DNA from: Norana najaformis
Taxonomy: Eukaryota; Annelida; Clitellata; Crassiclitellata; Hormogastridae
Reading direction: 5' to 3'
Length of the DNA stretch: 64,000 nucleotides
NCBI GenBank assembly: GCA_964023275.1
Contig: OZ029916.1
Coordinates: 18,734,686-18,798,685 of the forward strand
Part shown: piece by piece, positions 1 to 39,259 of the stretch
Position numbering within the stretch: position 1 is the stretch's first letter
How the letters are laid out: every line of letters starts with the position of its first letter
Made by a program: the position numbers and the translations under genes
Notes under the pieces: generated by a model
Told to the model about the DNA's origin: nothing
The model's input: only the letters and a program-made list of their open reading frames with translations
The model's database searches: none

Positions 1-2480
1 TTTTTTCTGGTTTGATTGCCAATTTTTGTCATGCACACGTGAATATATGTGTGCATACCCAGAGACCGCTACATCAAGGTTTTGGCAAGAAGGTCTCTAC
101 AGCTTATTCGCTTTCAGCTTTCGTGAAAATCTTTCACATTCTCAGTAAAATTTAGAATTATGTGTAACTTGGGTCGATGTTGTTACCATCCTCCAAAGAT
201 GAAGGAAGAAGTATGGACACACCAGTCACAGCGACAAATAAGAGAAAAATGAAAGACACCCAAACAGAAACACAGTGCAACAAATGAGAAACAGAGGCGA
301 CTGAGACAGCAACAGATTCGTGTATGAGACACAGGATGGACGCCCACAACGAAAAAGACCGAGCAATAGCACAGACCCACAGACAGACACAGAACAGGAC
401 ACGAAACAATAGACAGATAAGTAAACGAGACAGCGGAATCAAGAAACCCTCCCGCAATCAGAACACATGATAAATCCTGCCTAAATCAGCTGATGAATGA
501 GCCTTCCAAATGCACAGGATTTGTTTGCTGAGAAGTGATGCATTTGGTCAGCATTTACCAACTTCCATAAAAGTACAGAAAATTATGCAGTAATGATTCC
601 TAAAATTACCAAAAACCGGTTATGCAGTAATGGTTCCTGAAATTACAAATGCATACAGTTATGCAGTAATGATTCCTGAAAGTGTATTAGGTTTATTTAT
701 TCCAAAAAAGGTTATTTGTAAATTTTGACTAAACTGTAATTATAATTAATTTATCCAGCTAACAAGCACAGGGAAGCTAAAAATGCAGAGCAAATGGTAC
801 TTAGATGACTTGCAGTTCAGCTTTCACTAACTCATTTTGTAAAGAATACTTTCTTATGTCCACAGCTCTAGGTATAAGTTTACTAACAATTTGCATTGGC
901 AATTGACAATGCAAAAGAAAGTACATAACTGGCATTTTTTCTACCGTTTGTCTTCCTTTGAAAAATTTCAACTCGCCTTGCATCAACTCTGTTAGAGCTG
1001 TTCTTGCGATTCTCAGAGACTACATACGTCTTTATAAAGTTTGTCTAGAGCTTTCTAACTTCAAATTAAATTTTACTGCAACATTTTGATGTGAACTGAC
1101 GTTTTAGACAAAACTGACATTTCTTGGAATTCAGAATTAGTAGTCATTCCATTTCTCTAAATAAACAAGAGAACTGTTCAAAGAATTCCTGTATATCGGA
1201 TGCAGATTTCTGTTAACCACTGTGGCTTGTTCTTTTCAGTTTGATATAAATTTACGGTAAAATTGTATTATTCATTCTGTCTAATTTTTCCTCAGGTCTG
1301 CAATGACATATGTACCAGGTAGTTCAGTTGCTGGTTACTTGATCACTTTCAAGAACTTGTATGGTATTGTAAAACAACAGCATTATATTTTGAATGAATA
1401 AGCATTAGCACCGTGGCATAGAACTTTTTTCTTCAACTTAAAAAGTTTCCGCATTTACTTTAGAACAGAATGTATCACCTTAATGTTAGCCGGTTTTGCA
1501 AAAGTAAAAACTTTTAATGCATTTCTGACACAACTGTGTAAAATATGGCATTTACAGTTTTTCCTTAACATAGCCAACATGCTGGTCCTTTAACTTTTGA
1601 TATAAGGAAGCCCTTGCCAAAAATTAACTTATATTGGCTGATAATGCAGACACATTCCAAGGCCAAAATTGTTTCGTTTTAGCACCTGCAACAGTTTTAT
1701 GTTACTGAATCATTTCAATCAGGGGCTGCCCATAAGGGACGTCCGCAAAAGGGAGGGAGAGTGCGGACAAGGGATGAGGTTATGCCCAATGCAGACATCC
1801 TGATCTAAATTAGCTGTGTGAAGAACGAAACTGCATGTGACCAAAAATGCTATGTTATAACAAACTGTAAGCAAAGATACAGTGCTAAAAACAATTTTGA
1901 CATTGACAGCTATATCTTAAATACACAGGAGATCAAACGGCTTGCCAAGAAAGTCTAGATTATCACGGTCAAAATAACAGCAGTAGTCACAAAGAAACTT
2001 GTGTTGAACAACTTTTGATTTCCCGGCATGCCAATGCAAGTAATTTCAAACCACTGTCCTTAATGTTGGAACTGCTACCAGCCCTCTGTTGACTCAGAAT
2101 TGCCCTCCATATCCTGAACAATATTCCTCAAGGTTATCAAGTTCTGGGGATTTCAGTTTGAAATTATGCTTAACGCTTGTGCCTTGCATGGGTAATTTCC
2201 CGTGCATCAGTGTTGTTTATCTCTTGGTCTATAACCCATTGGCTTGTCTTTCTTTACAGTTTGTTTCTTCTTTAAGCTACAAGATTTTATGTTTTGTCGG
2301 TAATCCTTGTATTCAAGTGGTTCAGATCATTCATAACACAGTACTGTTATTTCGTTTGAACTTGGTTTTCTAGTTCATTACCGATATTACTAACTTGCGT
2401 GCCAAAACGCACTGAGTTGGTGTATGTTAGATGCACTGCAGAGGGTGTGTTTTGAACACTAAAGGACCTACCCACTAAGT
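1..2480. other. No gene found
   Basis: AT-rich sequence with short spurious open frames only. A motif TTATGCAGTAATG(A/G)TTCCT occurs three times near 580-680 at spacings of about 40 bp. The lower-strand frame at 158-457 is hydrophobic low-complexity translation of an ACAGAC-rich stretch and has no recognisable domain. Confidence 0.6.
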
Positions 2481-2483
2481 TAA

Positions 2484-3411
2484 TTTATTCCAAGTCGCTT
2501 TCGATATAGTCTAGCTAAAATATACATTGCCATTTTACAGTTGATAGAACGGTTGACAAACAGAAAGTACATCACTTTGAACTTTGCATTTACAGCGTTA
2601 AACAGTCTGTTAAATAATAATCGAATGCGCAAGTTTTAAAATGAGGGAAAACTAATTTTTGCTGCATAAACCGCGTCCGTCTTCGAACAAAGGGAACAAA
2701 TACGTGTAGACCTAAAAACGCATGGCCACGTGATTTGTTAACACGGTAAATGGACTGATACGTCGTTACATCAATCAATCTCGATATGACAGCCCTTAGT
2801 TTACTACAACTGCAGAATTAGAAGTTTGACTACTATATGCATCTAATTTTTTAAAAACTTTAGAGCCTAACTACTTTTAACTACTTTTAAAGTAGTTTAA
2901 CTACTAGCTCTTAACTGCAATAGTTAATTATAGCCCATCATTGGGTTTAGACTGTTCCTGGGCGGGTTGTATATCCAGGATATATCCTGTACGAGGTAGA
3001 AGCTCACGACGGAGGCCTGAAGAGCCAGTCGAAAACTTCTCGCGTTTCATGCACCTTCCCCCTGAAGACGCTTTGCGCTTTTGAACTACTGTGAATTAAC
3101 GTGCGGCAAAAATTCCGCAGAACAAACCCTGCATCGAATTACAGTCTTAGTAAGTCTTTAACTGACTGGCATTAAGGATTAAAACGACTACAAAACCAAC
3201 CTTACAAAATGTTCTCTACATCAGCAAACTGTTTCACTGTTCACACTGGCTAACTGTTCATTATTAAATAAAAAGCGAATCGTCACCAGTTCTACAATGA
3301 AATGGTCAAACATGATATACATCATAATACACCGCAGGCACACGACCAGCAATAAGCAGACTTTCGATGGATATCTGGCTTAATTTTGTTTGCTGTGACT
3401 ACTGCAACGGA
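2484..3411 (-). other. Probable FGFR 3' untranslated region with one candidate poly(A) signal
   Basis: No coding feature is seen downstream of the stop. The first AATAAA on the minus strand lies at 2489-2484, which would give a 3' UTR of about 930 nt. The 3' end is inferred only from this hexamer. Confidence 0.25.
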
Positions 3412-29580
<26,169 letters not shown>

Positions 29581-29639
29581 CTACCAAAACCATCAATATC
29601 CAGAGACAGGCAGGTAGATAGGGAGAGGAGCGAAAGCAC

Positions 29640-30100
29640 GGGCATACAGAGAGACACAATGACGGACAGCTAGACTAACGGAAGTATGTATGGATGACAG
29701 ACTCAGATGACAGAGTGACCGACTGACCGACAGAAGAAATAACTAACTGACTGAAAAACCGACTGACCAAATTACTGGCTGATCCATCGACCAAATGATT
29801 GATTGACCGACTGACTGACTGAATTACTGACCAAATAGCTGAATGACCGGCTGAGGAAATTAACAAATGACCGAATGACGGACAGACTGACCAATTGACT
29901 GACTGACTGAGCGACCGACGAAAGAACGATCTAATATTGACTAACCGATGTAATATACCGCCATACAGGCAAACAGACATGCAGCAGAAGGAAGGAAAGT
30001 AGGAAGAAAGAAAAGAAGGAAGAAAGAAAGGAAGCAAGGAAGGCAGGAAGGAAGGAAGGATAGAAGGAGCTGGATTTCTAGAAGAGTTGCTTGTATAATA
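29640..30100. repeat. Degenerate (GACTGACC)n and (GGAA)n repeats
   Basis: Imperfect GACTGACC/GACCGACT repeat from about 29700 to 29930, then GAAGGAA units to about 30065. No gene seen. Confidence 0.8.
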
Positions 30101-30413
30101 AACACGTGTTGGCAAGCGGGGAAAAGAACGAATGTATGTGGAGACGGACGAATGAGTGAACGTTTTCTTTAAGTGGCACTTTGGGCCCGTTTCTACTTGA
30201 TCCGACTGGCAGAAGAGCAGTTGGAGACACTGCCTCTGTCTGTCTCTGTCTGTCTGTCTGTCTCTCTCTGTCTCTCTATCTAACTCCCCCCATCACATTT
30301 CTATTCCCGTCTTCGTATCAACTGCATTTCATCTACATAATCTTTACTTCTTTTTCATCTTCCGGCCAATTCTAACCTTTCAACTCGGCTCCAGTCTTTC
30401 TCTCTTTCTCCGT

Positions 30414-30668
30414 TCATAAGGTACCTTGCCACTCCTGAAACGTCAGTTTCTTCCCCTGTCTAGTCTCTCTTGCATCGTTTCTGTTCATCTTCTCTGCGTC
30501 TTCAAATTCTTTTGCAGCCTGTCTGTCAGTCGCTCTAACAACCTCTATCCAAGGTTTCTTAGGCAGTCTATCTTCAAGCATATCTAAAAGTCCCTCTTCC
30601 ATTTTCTTTCGCAGCCTCTCTTCATATTTCTCGTCGTTTTTCTTTCTCCATCCGTTCTTTTTCAGCAT
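30414..30668 (-). CDS. Unidentified charged open frame, possible exon
   Basis: 85 codons on the minus strand, rich in Lys/Glu/Arg with a helical look: ERLRKKMEEGLLDMLEDRLP, KPWIEVVRATDRQAAKEFED. The residue mix is not that of simple repeats. A good donor context (CAAG then GTACC) lies near the end at 30423-30418. A parallel coiled-coil-like frame runs upstream and stops, which hints at a frameshift or an undetected exon start. No family recognised. Confidence 0.3.
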   Translation of the reverse strand: MLKKNGWRKKNDEKYEERLRKKMEEGLLDMLEDRLPKKPWIEVVRATDRQAAKEFEDAEKMNRNDARETRQGKKLTFQEWQGTL

Positions 30669-31117
30669 TCAGACCTCTTTCCGTCGTTACCGGTGCATCC
30701 GATTACGTTATCCCCCTGGCCGCTCAAGGCACAATAGAGACGGTGATGATCGCCGTGTTTATTGACGCTGCTTTGCCAGCACAAGACAACTCGGTCGCGA
30801 AAGATGTTTTTCTAAGATACTCGGATACATCGCGGCAAATCGGCCCCTTACCTTCTCCGTCCCCTCCTCCCCCAACCCCGTCTAAATCAAACAGCGGTTC
30901 CGAGGAATCTCGTGGTGTTTAGCCGGAGGTTCCGCTCAGTCTCCGGTTACTACCAGCGCAAAGCCTAGACGATGCATCGAAACCGAACTCCTTGCCTCCC
31001 GTCGACAACATCTTCTTGGATAAGAGGAGCCCGGGAGCCGGGGTTTCCGGTTTAGCGGCGGCGGAGGTGGAGACGGCAGTGGAAGGAGGAAAGGGAGAAG
31101 GGGCGATAGTGGATTGA
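30666..31117 (+). CDS. Unidentified long open frame in a CpG-rich segment, one internal stop
   Basis: A strong acceptor (TTCTTTTTCAG ending at 30665) opens a plus-strand frame of 149 codons from 30668 to the TGA at 31115-31117, broken only by a TAG at 30920-30922. Readable parts: SVVTGASDYVIPLAAQGTIE, TVMIAVFIDAALPAQDNSVA, PPVDNIFLDKRSPGAGVSGL. The minus strand is also open for long stretches (31143-30919), so the coding strand is uncertain. CpG is far denser here than around it. It could be a pseudogene, an exon pair or a CpG island near a promoter. Confidence 0.3.
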
Positions 31118-32386
31118 TATCGGGTTCTCGTATATTGTTTCACAAATCGGCGTCATCAAATGATCTCTCCACATTAAAGGCCTAGAAGTCAAGCTACATC
31201 GATAGCAGACATTGCATTTCAGAGTGTGATGATATTACACGTAACTATCTTTCATCATTATTTGAATGTGTAAATAGACAGAATGGTAATCGACATATAG
31301 ACGAAGGTCACTCTACAAAGGTTAACTCACAGAATACGTGACGCATGTATGAAGGCAATCCTATCGCAAAATCCTAAGGGTAGCCCCCAGACATGCAGCT
31401 AAATAATTTCTTCATTACATTCACAACGCATCAGACAAATGCCCCACCTGTTCCGGCGGCTGATGATGTCGTCGTCATAGAAACAGTGAAGCAAATGAGG
31501 ACCATTGCCATGGAAACTCCAGACTTCGCGAAGACGCTGTTTTGCTGCGGCATTTCGGGGCTTGTGGGGAAATTTCGACGTCAGTCTCACATTTAAGTCC
31601 AAGTAATTCATATAGCGCAATTTCTGTCTGAAGTACAATGAATTTTTGGCGTACTTCAGGTGTGCTCGATTTCTCCTAAAATAGTAATTCGCGGTGATTT
31701 AAATCATTCAAAGGTCATTATTTTTCTAGACATACCCAACGCGCATTGCCAATTTTTTGGGTGTTTGAGTTTTGGAGTTGGTGCGTTATTGTAACGATTG
31801 GATGAATGGGCGCTTCAGCATTTACTAGACTGAACCAGATTTGCTTATCTGCAAGAATCAAAATTTGTCTTAGACTGACTGACTGACTGACTCACTCACT
31901 CACTCACTCACTCACTCACTGAATACAACAAAAACAAGAACAAAAACAACAGGTTTTTCAGACAAGAACAACTAGACCAAATTGAGACAAAGGGTAGGCC
32001 TATTCGGATGTTGCCTTAAGAAATTCGCCTCCTACGAAATTCCGTGAATTCTCTGATCCTTATCTCAAGATACTCATCAGCCAAAGCCCCCGATATAAAT
32101 GAAATATGATAGAAATCTATTTATGGTTGACAACTCGTTTTTATCATACCCGCCTGTGTTCACACCCCATTTTCCACACCAGTGAAAACGACCCTTTGCG
32201 CTGACTCTTTACTGCATGAAAAATTCCCTTGGAGCAAAGCTCTCTAAGTCAAAGTTCAAAGGTTATAAGCTATCGCCACAGTGGTAATACGAACATTAGT
32301 CTTCTTCGGTTTCTTAACTGTGGACTAATAAAAATGCGTGTCAAGTTCATCCTCATATAAGTTACAGAATGACCATATGCGCCATG

Positions 32387-32458
32387 GATGGATGGATGGA
32401 TGGATGGATGGATGGATGGATGGATGGATGGATGGATGGATGATGGATGGATGGATGC
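32387..32458. repeat. (GGAT)n array
   Basis: About 17 GGAT/ATGG units with one missing base near 32441. Confidence 0.95.
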
Positions 32459-33084
32459 GCCGCTGTGCAAAGCTCTTCAATGAAAACCCCAGTTAAGTCC
32501 AAGTTCGATTTAGACGATGCCTCTTTTCTCTGCTTTATTCACGGCTGCATGATATTTCCAGTGATTTTATGAATAATATGTCATGAATAGATTTATGATT
32601 ACGGATAAGGAGATGTGCAGAAACAGGGACAGGGATTATTACAAAAATAAGGTTAAGGATAGGTTTCGGGGTAAGGATCAAGATAGGACTAGACATTTGG
32701 ATTATGATCGGGATTAAAAGGATCAAAAATGATAGAGATTATAAGATAAGGATTAAGATAGTGATTATAATTATGATTATTACCATAAGGATTAGGATAA
32801 GGATTAGAATAGAGATATGAAATCTCAGTAGCGTACCTGGCCTAGGGGTCATGGGGTATGAACCCCGGTGAGGCCAAGACCATGAACCTCAGGATTCGTG
32901 TTGATCCGATGAGATTTTTAGGTGGTTCCCTCCCCCGATCGGTGAGTCTTGACTTTCCTCTGTCGACGAATACGAGTGTCATACAATAAAGGCCGATTTC
33001 AAGTATTTGATTCTTGCCTTTGCTTTCGGGACTATGGCCCGGACCCCGCTGAAGGAGTTTACGAGGTCCATCAGACTCCCTACC

Positions 33085-33360
33085 AGGCAGAGGTTTACGT
33101 CATCGGCATTCGCACTCTCCGACCCCTCAATTTTTATCCAGGTACCGGATTCTCATGGCTAAAAGGCGCACAAACACGTAGCACAAATTTGCACAATTTT
33201 ATACCAAATGCTTAAAACTGCATTGGCTTCTGGGGCTCCACCCCGGGCAACGTTGGGGAGCTTATGACGGTCCCCAAACCTCATAGTCATTAGGAGGTTC
33301 GCTGTACCAGACTTCTCAATTTTTCTCCAGGTACCGGATCCTCTTCCTGACTAAGAGAAG
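33085..33360. repeat. Two diverged copies of a block with CTCAATTTTT...CCAGGTACCGGAT
   Basis: The block around 33125-33165 recurs near 33310-33355 with point changes (TTTTATCC versus TTTCTCC), inside a GC-richer stretch of unknown nature starting about 32830. Confidence 0.5.
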
Positions 33361-33589
33361 TCGCGTACTCTAATGCAAACTCTACATCTAAAATATCCTG
33401 CATTCTTTTCAGAAATAGTTTAGCCACACAGGTAATGGCTGTGCGTCGATGACAACATCTGCTCAAATGAAACACTGTTTATGGCGAACTTTATACCGCA
33501 AGGTGTCGCTATGTGCAGCGGTCCTACGATACGCGTTTCCCTTACTCACATAGCTGCTTATCATTCTCTGCTGCAATCTATCACTCAGC

Positions 33590-33860
33590 TGAAGTTTGGA
33601 GTTCCTTAGCCCGACAGCTGACTCCGCCTCCGACTGCCAAAGGATTTTAATTGATTTTTTCCAAGAAAACGCTTTTAGACACCTTAAACAAATGTCTGTC
33701 TGACGCCACAAAAGCGGAAATCTATTATGAACAGCGCTCAACTCCGCCACTGCCTTGTTTGGGGGTAGTGCCAGTCCCAAAACTGGATAAAGGAGGAGGG
33801 CGACGGCAACGGCCTTTGATGCCATAAGCTGTCGTTAAACTGAGGAACTACTACTAACAG
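33590..33860. repeat. Diverged dispersed repeat shared with 62330-62540
   Basis: Shared blocks in order: GCCAAAGGATTTTAATTGAT / ACCAAATGGTAATTTTTTGA, TTAGACACCTTAAA, TTAATG/TCTG runs, then GCCAT/CACAAGC/GATGTC and TAAAC. It explains the hydrophobic open frame on the minus strand at 33825-33463. Confidence 0.4.
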
Positions 33861-34549
33861 CGCTCAGCTGTGAAAAAGCCTTCGCCCTGATGTAACAGCT
33901 TATTATGTGTTTTCAGCAGTGAAAATTATATCGTCATATTTCGTTCCATCGATGGTTGTCGAATGAATTCGGTTCAGAGATCGTAAGGTAGGGTAATGTA
34001 GGGTAAGGTATATATCGACGTCTCTGGCAGCAGTTCATCATCCATGTCCATGGGCTGCATTCATATAATCGTTTATCGGACCTTGTGACACGGGCGATGT
34101 CCGGCTGTGCTGCGCCTTTGTGATGGCTGACTGCTATGGATTAAAAGACAATGTAGGCTTATCTGCAACCATTCGTTCAACCCTTCTCCTTTTCAAGGGC
34201 TGAGACTGGCTCGGGTATCCCAAGGCGAGATTGCACGCTAACGTACTAGTGTGGCCCAACTGTTTTCGGGGTTCCTCTTGAACCTGTGTGCCTCGCGTGA
34301 CGCCCTAGGTGCATACGGTACATAAGTTAATTCTTTAGCCACTGATCGCATAACCTCGGCAGGTGTTTCCTTACTCAGCTGTTCACCACTTCACCATGAA
34401 GAGGTGCGAACAGTCTTTGATCTCGTTAAATACGTGCCACCATGTCGGTGCATTATCTACCCATCAGCACGCTATCTTTTTTAAACGGTTGTTTTTAGTT
34501 GGGAACGTTCAATAATGGTTGGCTTTACATTGTGAACGTATCATTAACG

Positions 34550-35065
34550 TTGAAGAAACGTTAGTAAGTCAAGAAAGTTTTCCTAACTTTAATAAAACGT
34601 TTGCACAAAATTTTAGTTTATGTAGGCCTATAGACGACTCGTTTGCACATCGATCGACCACGCTATATTCCATGTGAGCATGTTAGCACCTAATTGCACG
34701 TAGTTAGCGTAAAGATGATTTATTTAATCACAAAATCACAGGCGCGTTTCGGTGAAGTTATGGAAACGCGTGTAAACAATCCGTTAGGCTACGAATGTTT
34801 GTGTAACGTTATAAAAAGTTTTGTGCATAATTTCACTCCGTGCAATATGCGACTATAGATGTTGCACGCAGGTCGACAGCGTTTTCTATTAGGTGAACAT
34901 ATTAGCGCGTAAATGCAAGGCTTTTCACCAAGGGTCATGTGGCGATTTATAAAACATACAAGATACAAACGTTTTGTTAACGTTGCAGAAACGTGTTCCA
35001 ATAAACCGTTAGGCTTTAAAAGTTTTCGTAGCGTTCATAAAACGTTTGTACAAAATTTTACCTTA
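34550..35065. repeat. Three diverged copies of an AACGTT-rich block
   Basis: Blocks at about 34557-34617, 34761-34834 and 34988-35063 share GAAACG...CCGTTAGGCT, (A)ACGTT, ATAAAACGTTTG and CAAAATTTTA. The copies are 200-230 bp apart. No open frame. Confidence 0.6.
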
Positions 35066-35105
35066 TTCTCTGTATAGACGACTTACTTGCTTGCAAATCG
35101 AATAC

Positions 35106-35136
<31 letters not shown>

Positions 35137-35998
35137 CACAGACAGACCGACCGACCGACTGAAACCAATGAACGGTGTCTAGATGACTAAAAAGGTTCTA
35201 AACTCTTCCGACTGGAGCCGCGTATTTTCTAGATTACTGGATCCGCCATTGGCTGTAACCACTTTTCTGTTTTATGAGGAATGTGGCCTTGGAAGGGGGT
35301 GAGAGACGCCCGTGGTAAAGATTATCAAGATGATAAACCCTTTTCTCACACCTAAATGGCTCTAAGGGTCAGGGAAAGTGTATTTATGTCTCACGTAATA
35401 TACACGAGATTCAGGCAACGGGCCAACATTATTGTTAGGCATGCAGCATGTGTGTGTGTATGTGTGTGTGTGTGCGTATGTGTGTGTGTGCTTGCGTATG
35501 TGGGCGCGCGTGTGCATGTAAACTGAGAGATTCTGTGAGCAGTGTGTGGTCATCGGAAGATGGCATGCTTAAGAAAAGGGGTTATAGGGTCCAATCGAGA
35601 GATTATTAGTTCCAGTTCTTCATGTCTCATTAGCAACAAAATTAACGAAGCGAAGGCCCGCTGCGGTGTAGAAGAAACTCATGAATCCAATTAGTGCTCT
35701 GGGGCAAAATTCGTTTATCCACGACATTTCAGTTAAACCTTCAGACATGATAGAATTACTACCGAATCCACGCAAGCCCTTCTTTACCCTAAAGTGCACT
35801 TGAAATGTCCGATTTTATGGCTGGAAGAATTGGGGGAGGCCTATAAAGAGGGCAGAAGCGAAACCCATTGGGAAAATACAGATATTGGAGAAATTTTGAA
35901 GAGGTGAGGGCAGATGGGCTAACTTTAAGAGGAAATAATCTGAACCTACATGTGAGAGAAACATATCTTCAGTGAAGATATTCTGAACTAGTAGGAAA

Positions 35999-36105
35999 GG
36001 TATACAAGTGTCTTCAGTGGTGGATAGTCTGAAACAGACGATGGAAGGTGTCTTCAGTGGTGGATAGTCTGGAACAGACGATGGAAGGTACCTTCAGTAG
36101 TGAAT
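35999..36105. repeat. 45-bp tandem repeat, about 2.4 copies
   Basis: GTGTCTTCAGTGGTGGATAG and TCTGGAACAGACGATGGAAG repeat with few changes; the third copy decays after AATAGTCTGCATGAAC. Confidence 0.85.
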
Positions 36106-36781
36106 AGTCTGCATGAACAATCTACCAATGTTGCTTACGTACAAATACAGACGTGCAAGCAGACACTTTTATAACGTATATAAGTCTACAAGTGGCTAAT
36201 AGGCATGCACAAATTAAAGCAAGCCATATATGGTGGCACATGTAGTGGCATGCATGCATTCAATTGTTTAGTAATAGCTAATCCTTTAATGAAGTAGGCC
36301 AATTCTTTGAGGTGACTTTCCTTTTATCTTTCAAATGCCTCTGTATCGAAGTGCAGACTAATCTGGAAATAACTGAATTTGGTCATTCAACACATACTGG
36401 TTCCCTGTGCATTTAAATTTGAGGCCATGAAGTCGTTTGATTTAATATATTGACCACAGAAGGTTGGGAAGTATGCTAGTCATGGCTATATATTTATAAG
36501 GTAAGGTAAAATAAGGCGAAATAAGGTAATGTGTGTATAAAATATTATATACGTGTTGATATTTACTTTTCTTCCCATTATCTTACCTTAACTTTAAGGT
36601 ACATAATAAGAAAAAATGTGTTGATTGTTATTTACAATACCTTTGAGGTAAGGCAAAATAAGCCATGCTAAACTAAGGTCAAGTACAATCTAAAGTAGAT
36701 AGGTAAGATACGGTACGATAAGGTAAATTAATGTAAAGTAAGCTAAGCTAAACTAGGATAAACTAAGTAAATGAAAATTGA

Positions 36782-36814
36782 GTAACGGCTGTTTTCTATT
36801 AAAACAGCCGTTAC
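36782..36814. repeat. Perfect 14-bp hairpin
   Basis: GTAACGGCTGTTTT and its exact reverse complement are separated by a 5-nt loop, CTATT. It lies next to a GGTAA-rich simple stretch (36480-36770). Confidence 0.9.
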
Positions 36815-38029
36815 ATAACCATCCTTTATGAGCAATAGTGTTGGGAGTCTCTGTCCTCATTTGCTTTAAGGATCTTTTCCACGAAACCAAGGTTCCCTTT
36901 ATAAGCTGTGCGCGCGCGCATGATCTTTGAGGATAGCGCGTACACCAATTTCTTCTAGCGCAAAGTTTTATGAGCATTCATGTCATTTCAAAGTTAAATT
37001 TAGGTCATTGTTACAGCTGCTTGCAGAAGGTCAAACCAAGGGTCATGTGGCGAAACCAAAGGACATGTCCTTCCCGGCAGTCTGCACAGTCATCGGGCCA
37101 ACATACAGATTTGGGCGATAGCGGTCACCAGTCTCCATCCTCGGCAGCATGCATGCTTCTGTGAGCCTAATGAAAGCAGCTGTCTTCACTCTGAACTTTA
37201 GCCTCTATATGCTCTATTTGATGGATGTCCAGGGTTAAAGGGATCTAATCCTCTATCGACTAACTCGTCGCACATGTGTTGAATGTTACTCGGTCAGCAG
37301 TGTAAGAACTCCTTCATTTTCATAGCACAGTTACTGTCAGTCAGAAGGCATAGGCGTCTATCACACTAGTAGCATAAAGTGTAGGCTACTTGACTGGATA
37401 GCATAACAAGTTTCACTATATTTATCCGTTTGCCATTAAATAAATGTCAAATAATTATCACCGGCTTTTGGCTAATCGAATATATATGTATATATATACA
37501 GTGACTTATGCATATATACATATACCTGTATATCGAGATATACTGCGGTCCTTGGATGCAGAGTAAACCGTTATATTAACAGACGTTACATATCGTGACA
37601 ATTTCGACGATGTTGCCTGCAACATAGGCCTGGGCTCGAAAGCAAGCGCTCGTCTCCTAGTAATTTTACCACTGGGAAAAGCTGGCTCGAATGGAAGCTG
37701 GATTTTTTAAAGCGACACCTGACACACATGATTTATGTCGATTGAGTCACAAAACGTCGGAATGTAGATAAAAGAGGCATTTTTAGATGCTAAAAGAATC
37801 AATCATCCATGCAAACTTTCATAGTCTAATAGACGTACATTGCAAGAAGTCAACCTGGATCATGCCACGTGGTCGGTGGCAATCGCAGACACCGGTCCAT
37901 TAAGCACGTTCGCAAAGAGGGAGGAAGGAGTCGCCCAAATGTGGAAAAACGGATAAAGGGAGAGGATTATGTCCAATGCGGATGTCTGTTATCTAGATTT
38001 GGTACGTTGAGTTATTTTAGTAATTGTAA

Positions 38030-38165
38030 ATTTAAATGCACATGTTTTTCTATATGGCCTCGATCCCTCTCATTTTTCACCACTGCTGCCCGTTTGAATG
38101 GGCGCCACGACATTTAAGATCCCGTGTACAGACCGGGCTACCCCGAGATTTAAATCTCTGAAACT
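38030..38165. repeat. Dispersed repeat family C, inverted copy 3
   Basis: Reverse complement of the 40505 copy: TATGGCCTCGA, CATTTTTCACCACTGCTGCC, CGTTTGAATGGGCGCC, ATTTAAATCTCTGAAA. The right end is shared with the 40505 copy, so the element is probably about 170 bp long. Confidence 0.6.
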
Positions 38166-39259
38166 TAGCCATTATCAGTATGCGAACCGGCATGCTCACA
38201 TACAGAGGCGCCTTGACGTACGCTTTAACCAATGTAGCTAATGAGGCCAGCGAAGCGTGTGCGTCGAATAACAACTGCGGTCAGAAAGCAGACTCTGTAC
38301 TGTAATAATTAAAATCCCTTTACTGGATGTGGCGGGATCAAACAACCACATCCCGTGACTACAGTTAGCCCCGCATAATATGAGCAGTGTAGCTAGGCCC
38401 CAGTACCCGGTGGATAGCCTAAGACCACAAAGGGTATGGGGAGGGTATTGCCAAATGCGGACAAACGAAGACAAAGGGAGGAAGGGGGCCAATATAGGTC
38501 ATTTTGGGGGACGTGTTTTGTGGACGACCTCAAAGACAAACAAGAGGGCACGTCCCAATTGTTCCTGCCCATGGGGAGGGGAGTAGGCCAGTGCGCGCAC
38601 GGCGAAAAAAATTGAGGGAACAGTGATTGAAGCACCAGCTCGAAGACATTCCAACAACTAAGCAATGATTGCAAGCATTACACGTAGGCCTAATGACTGC
38701 ATGACTAGAACGAGTGCTAGTTCTGCTGGACGGAATAGTTCAAGCATTAGAAGTGTATACCGGTAATATCATGATCATTTAATGTCTGATGAAAGGAAAA
38801 CAGACACCACGGTGGCCAGAATGCCGATAGACATTGCTGTCTGGTAATAAATATATTGCAGCTTTGAAATCTGTTGCATGAAATTAAGCGAATCGCTTAT
38901 TGAATTCATAACCCTCGAGTTTATCATTTAATGTCAAGTGATGACTACGCTGTAAACTGGAAGGCAGTTGGTCTAAGTTGATTGCCATGGTGATTGTCAA
39001 TTTAGCCTAGGCATCAATCAATTAATCAAGTTCTGAAAATATCAGACACTGTATCAGATACTGAATATCTACGAGAGCTCTGACTAGAATAGATGAGCAT
39101 GTAATGTATTGTGTGCTTCGTTCGTGTTAAGAATATTTTATGCAAAGATTGAACTTACTTCTTGTCTATTCTGTATTACTATGCCTATTCCTTCTTGCTG
39201 GTACTTTCATGGCATATCTCTTTCATCTCCATGAAATCCTGGTTCTCGTGAAACGTCAC

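Noticed and set aside
33463..33825. Minus-strand frame starting MASKAVAVALLLYPVLGLALP, at first sight the missing FGFR signal-peptide exon
   Set aside because: The stretch lies inside a diverged dispersed repeat (also at 62330-62540), no donor in the required phase 1 follows the leader, and the rest of the frame has no receptor-like features.
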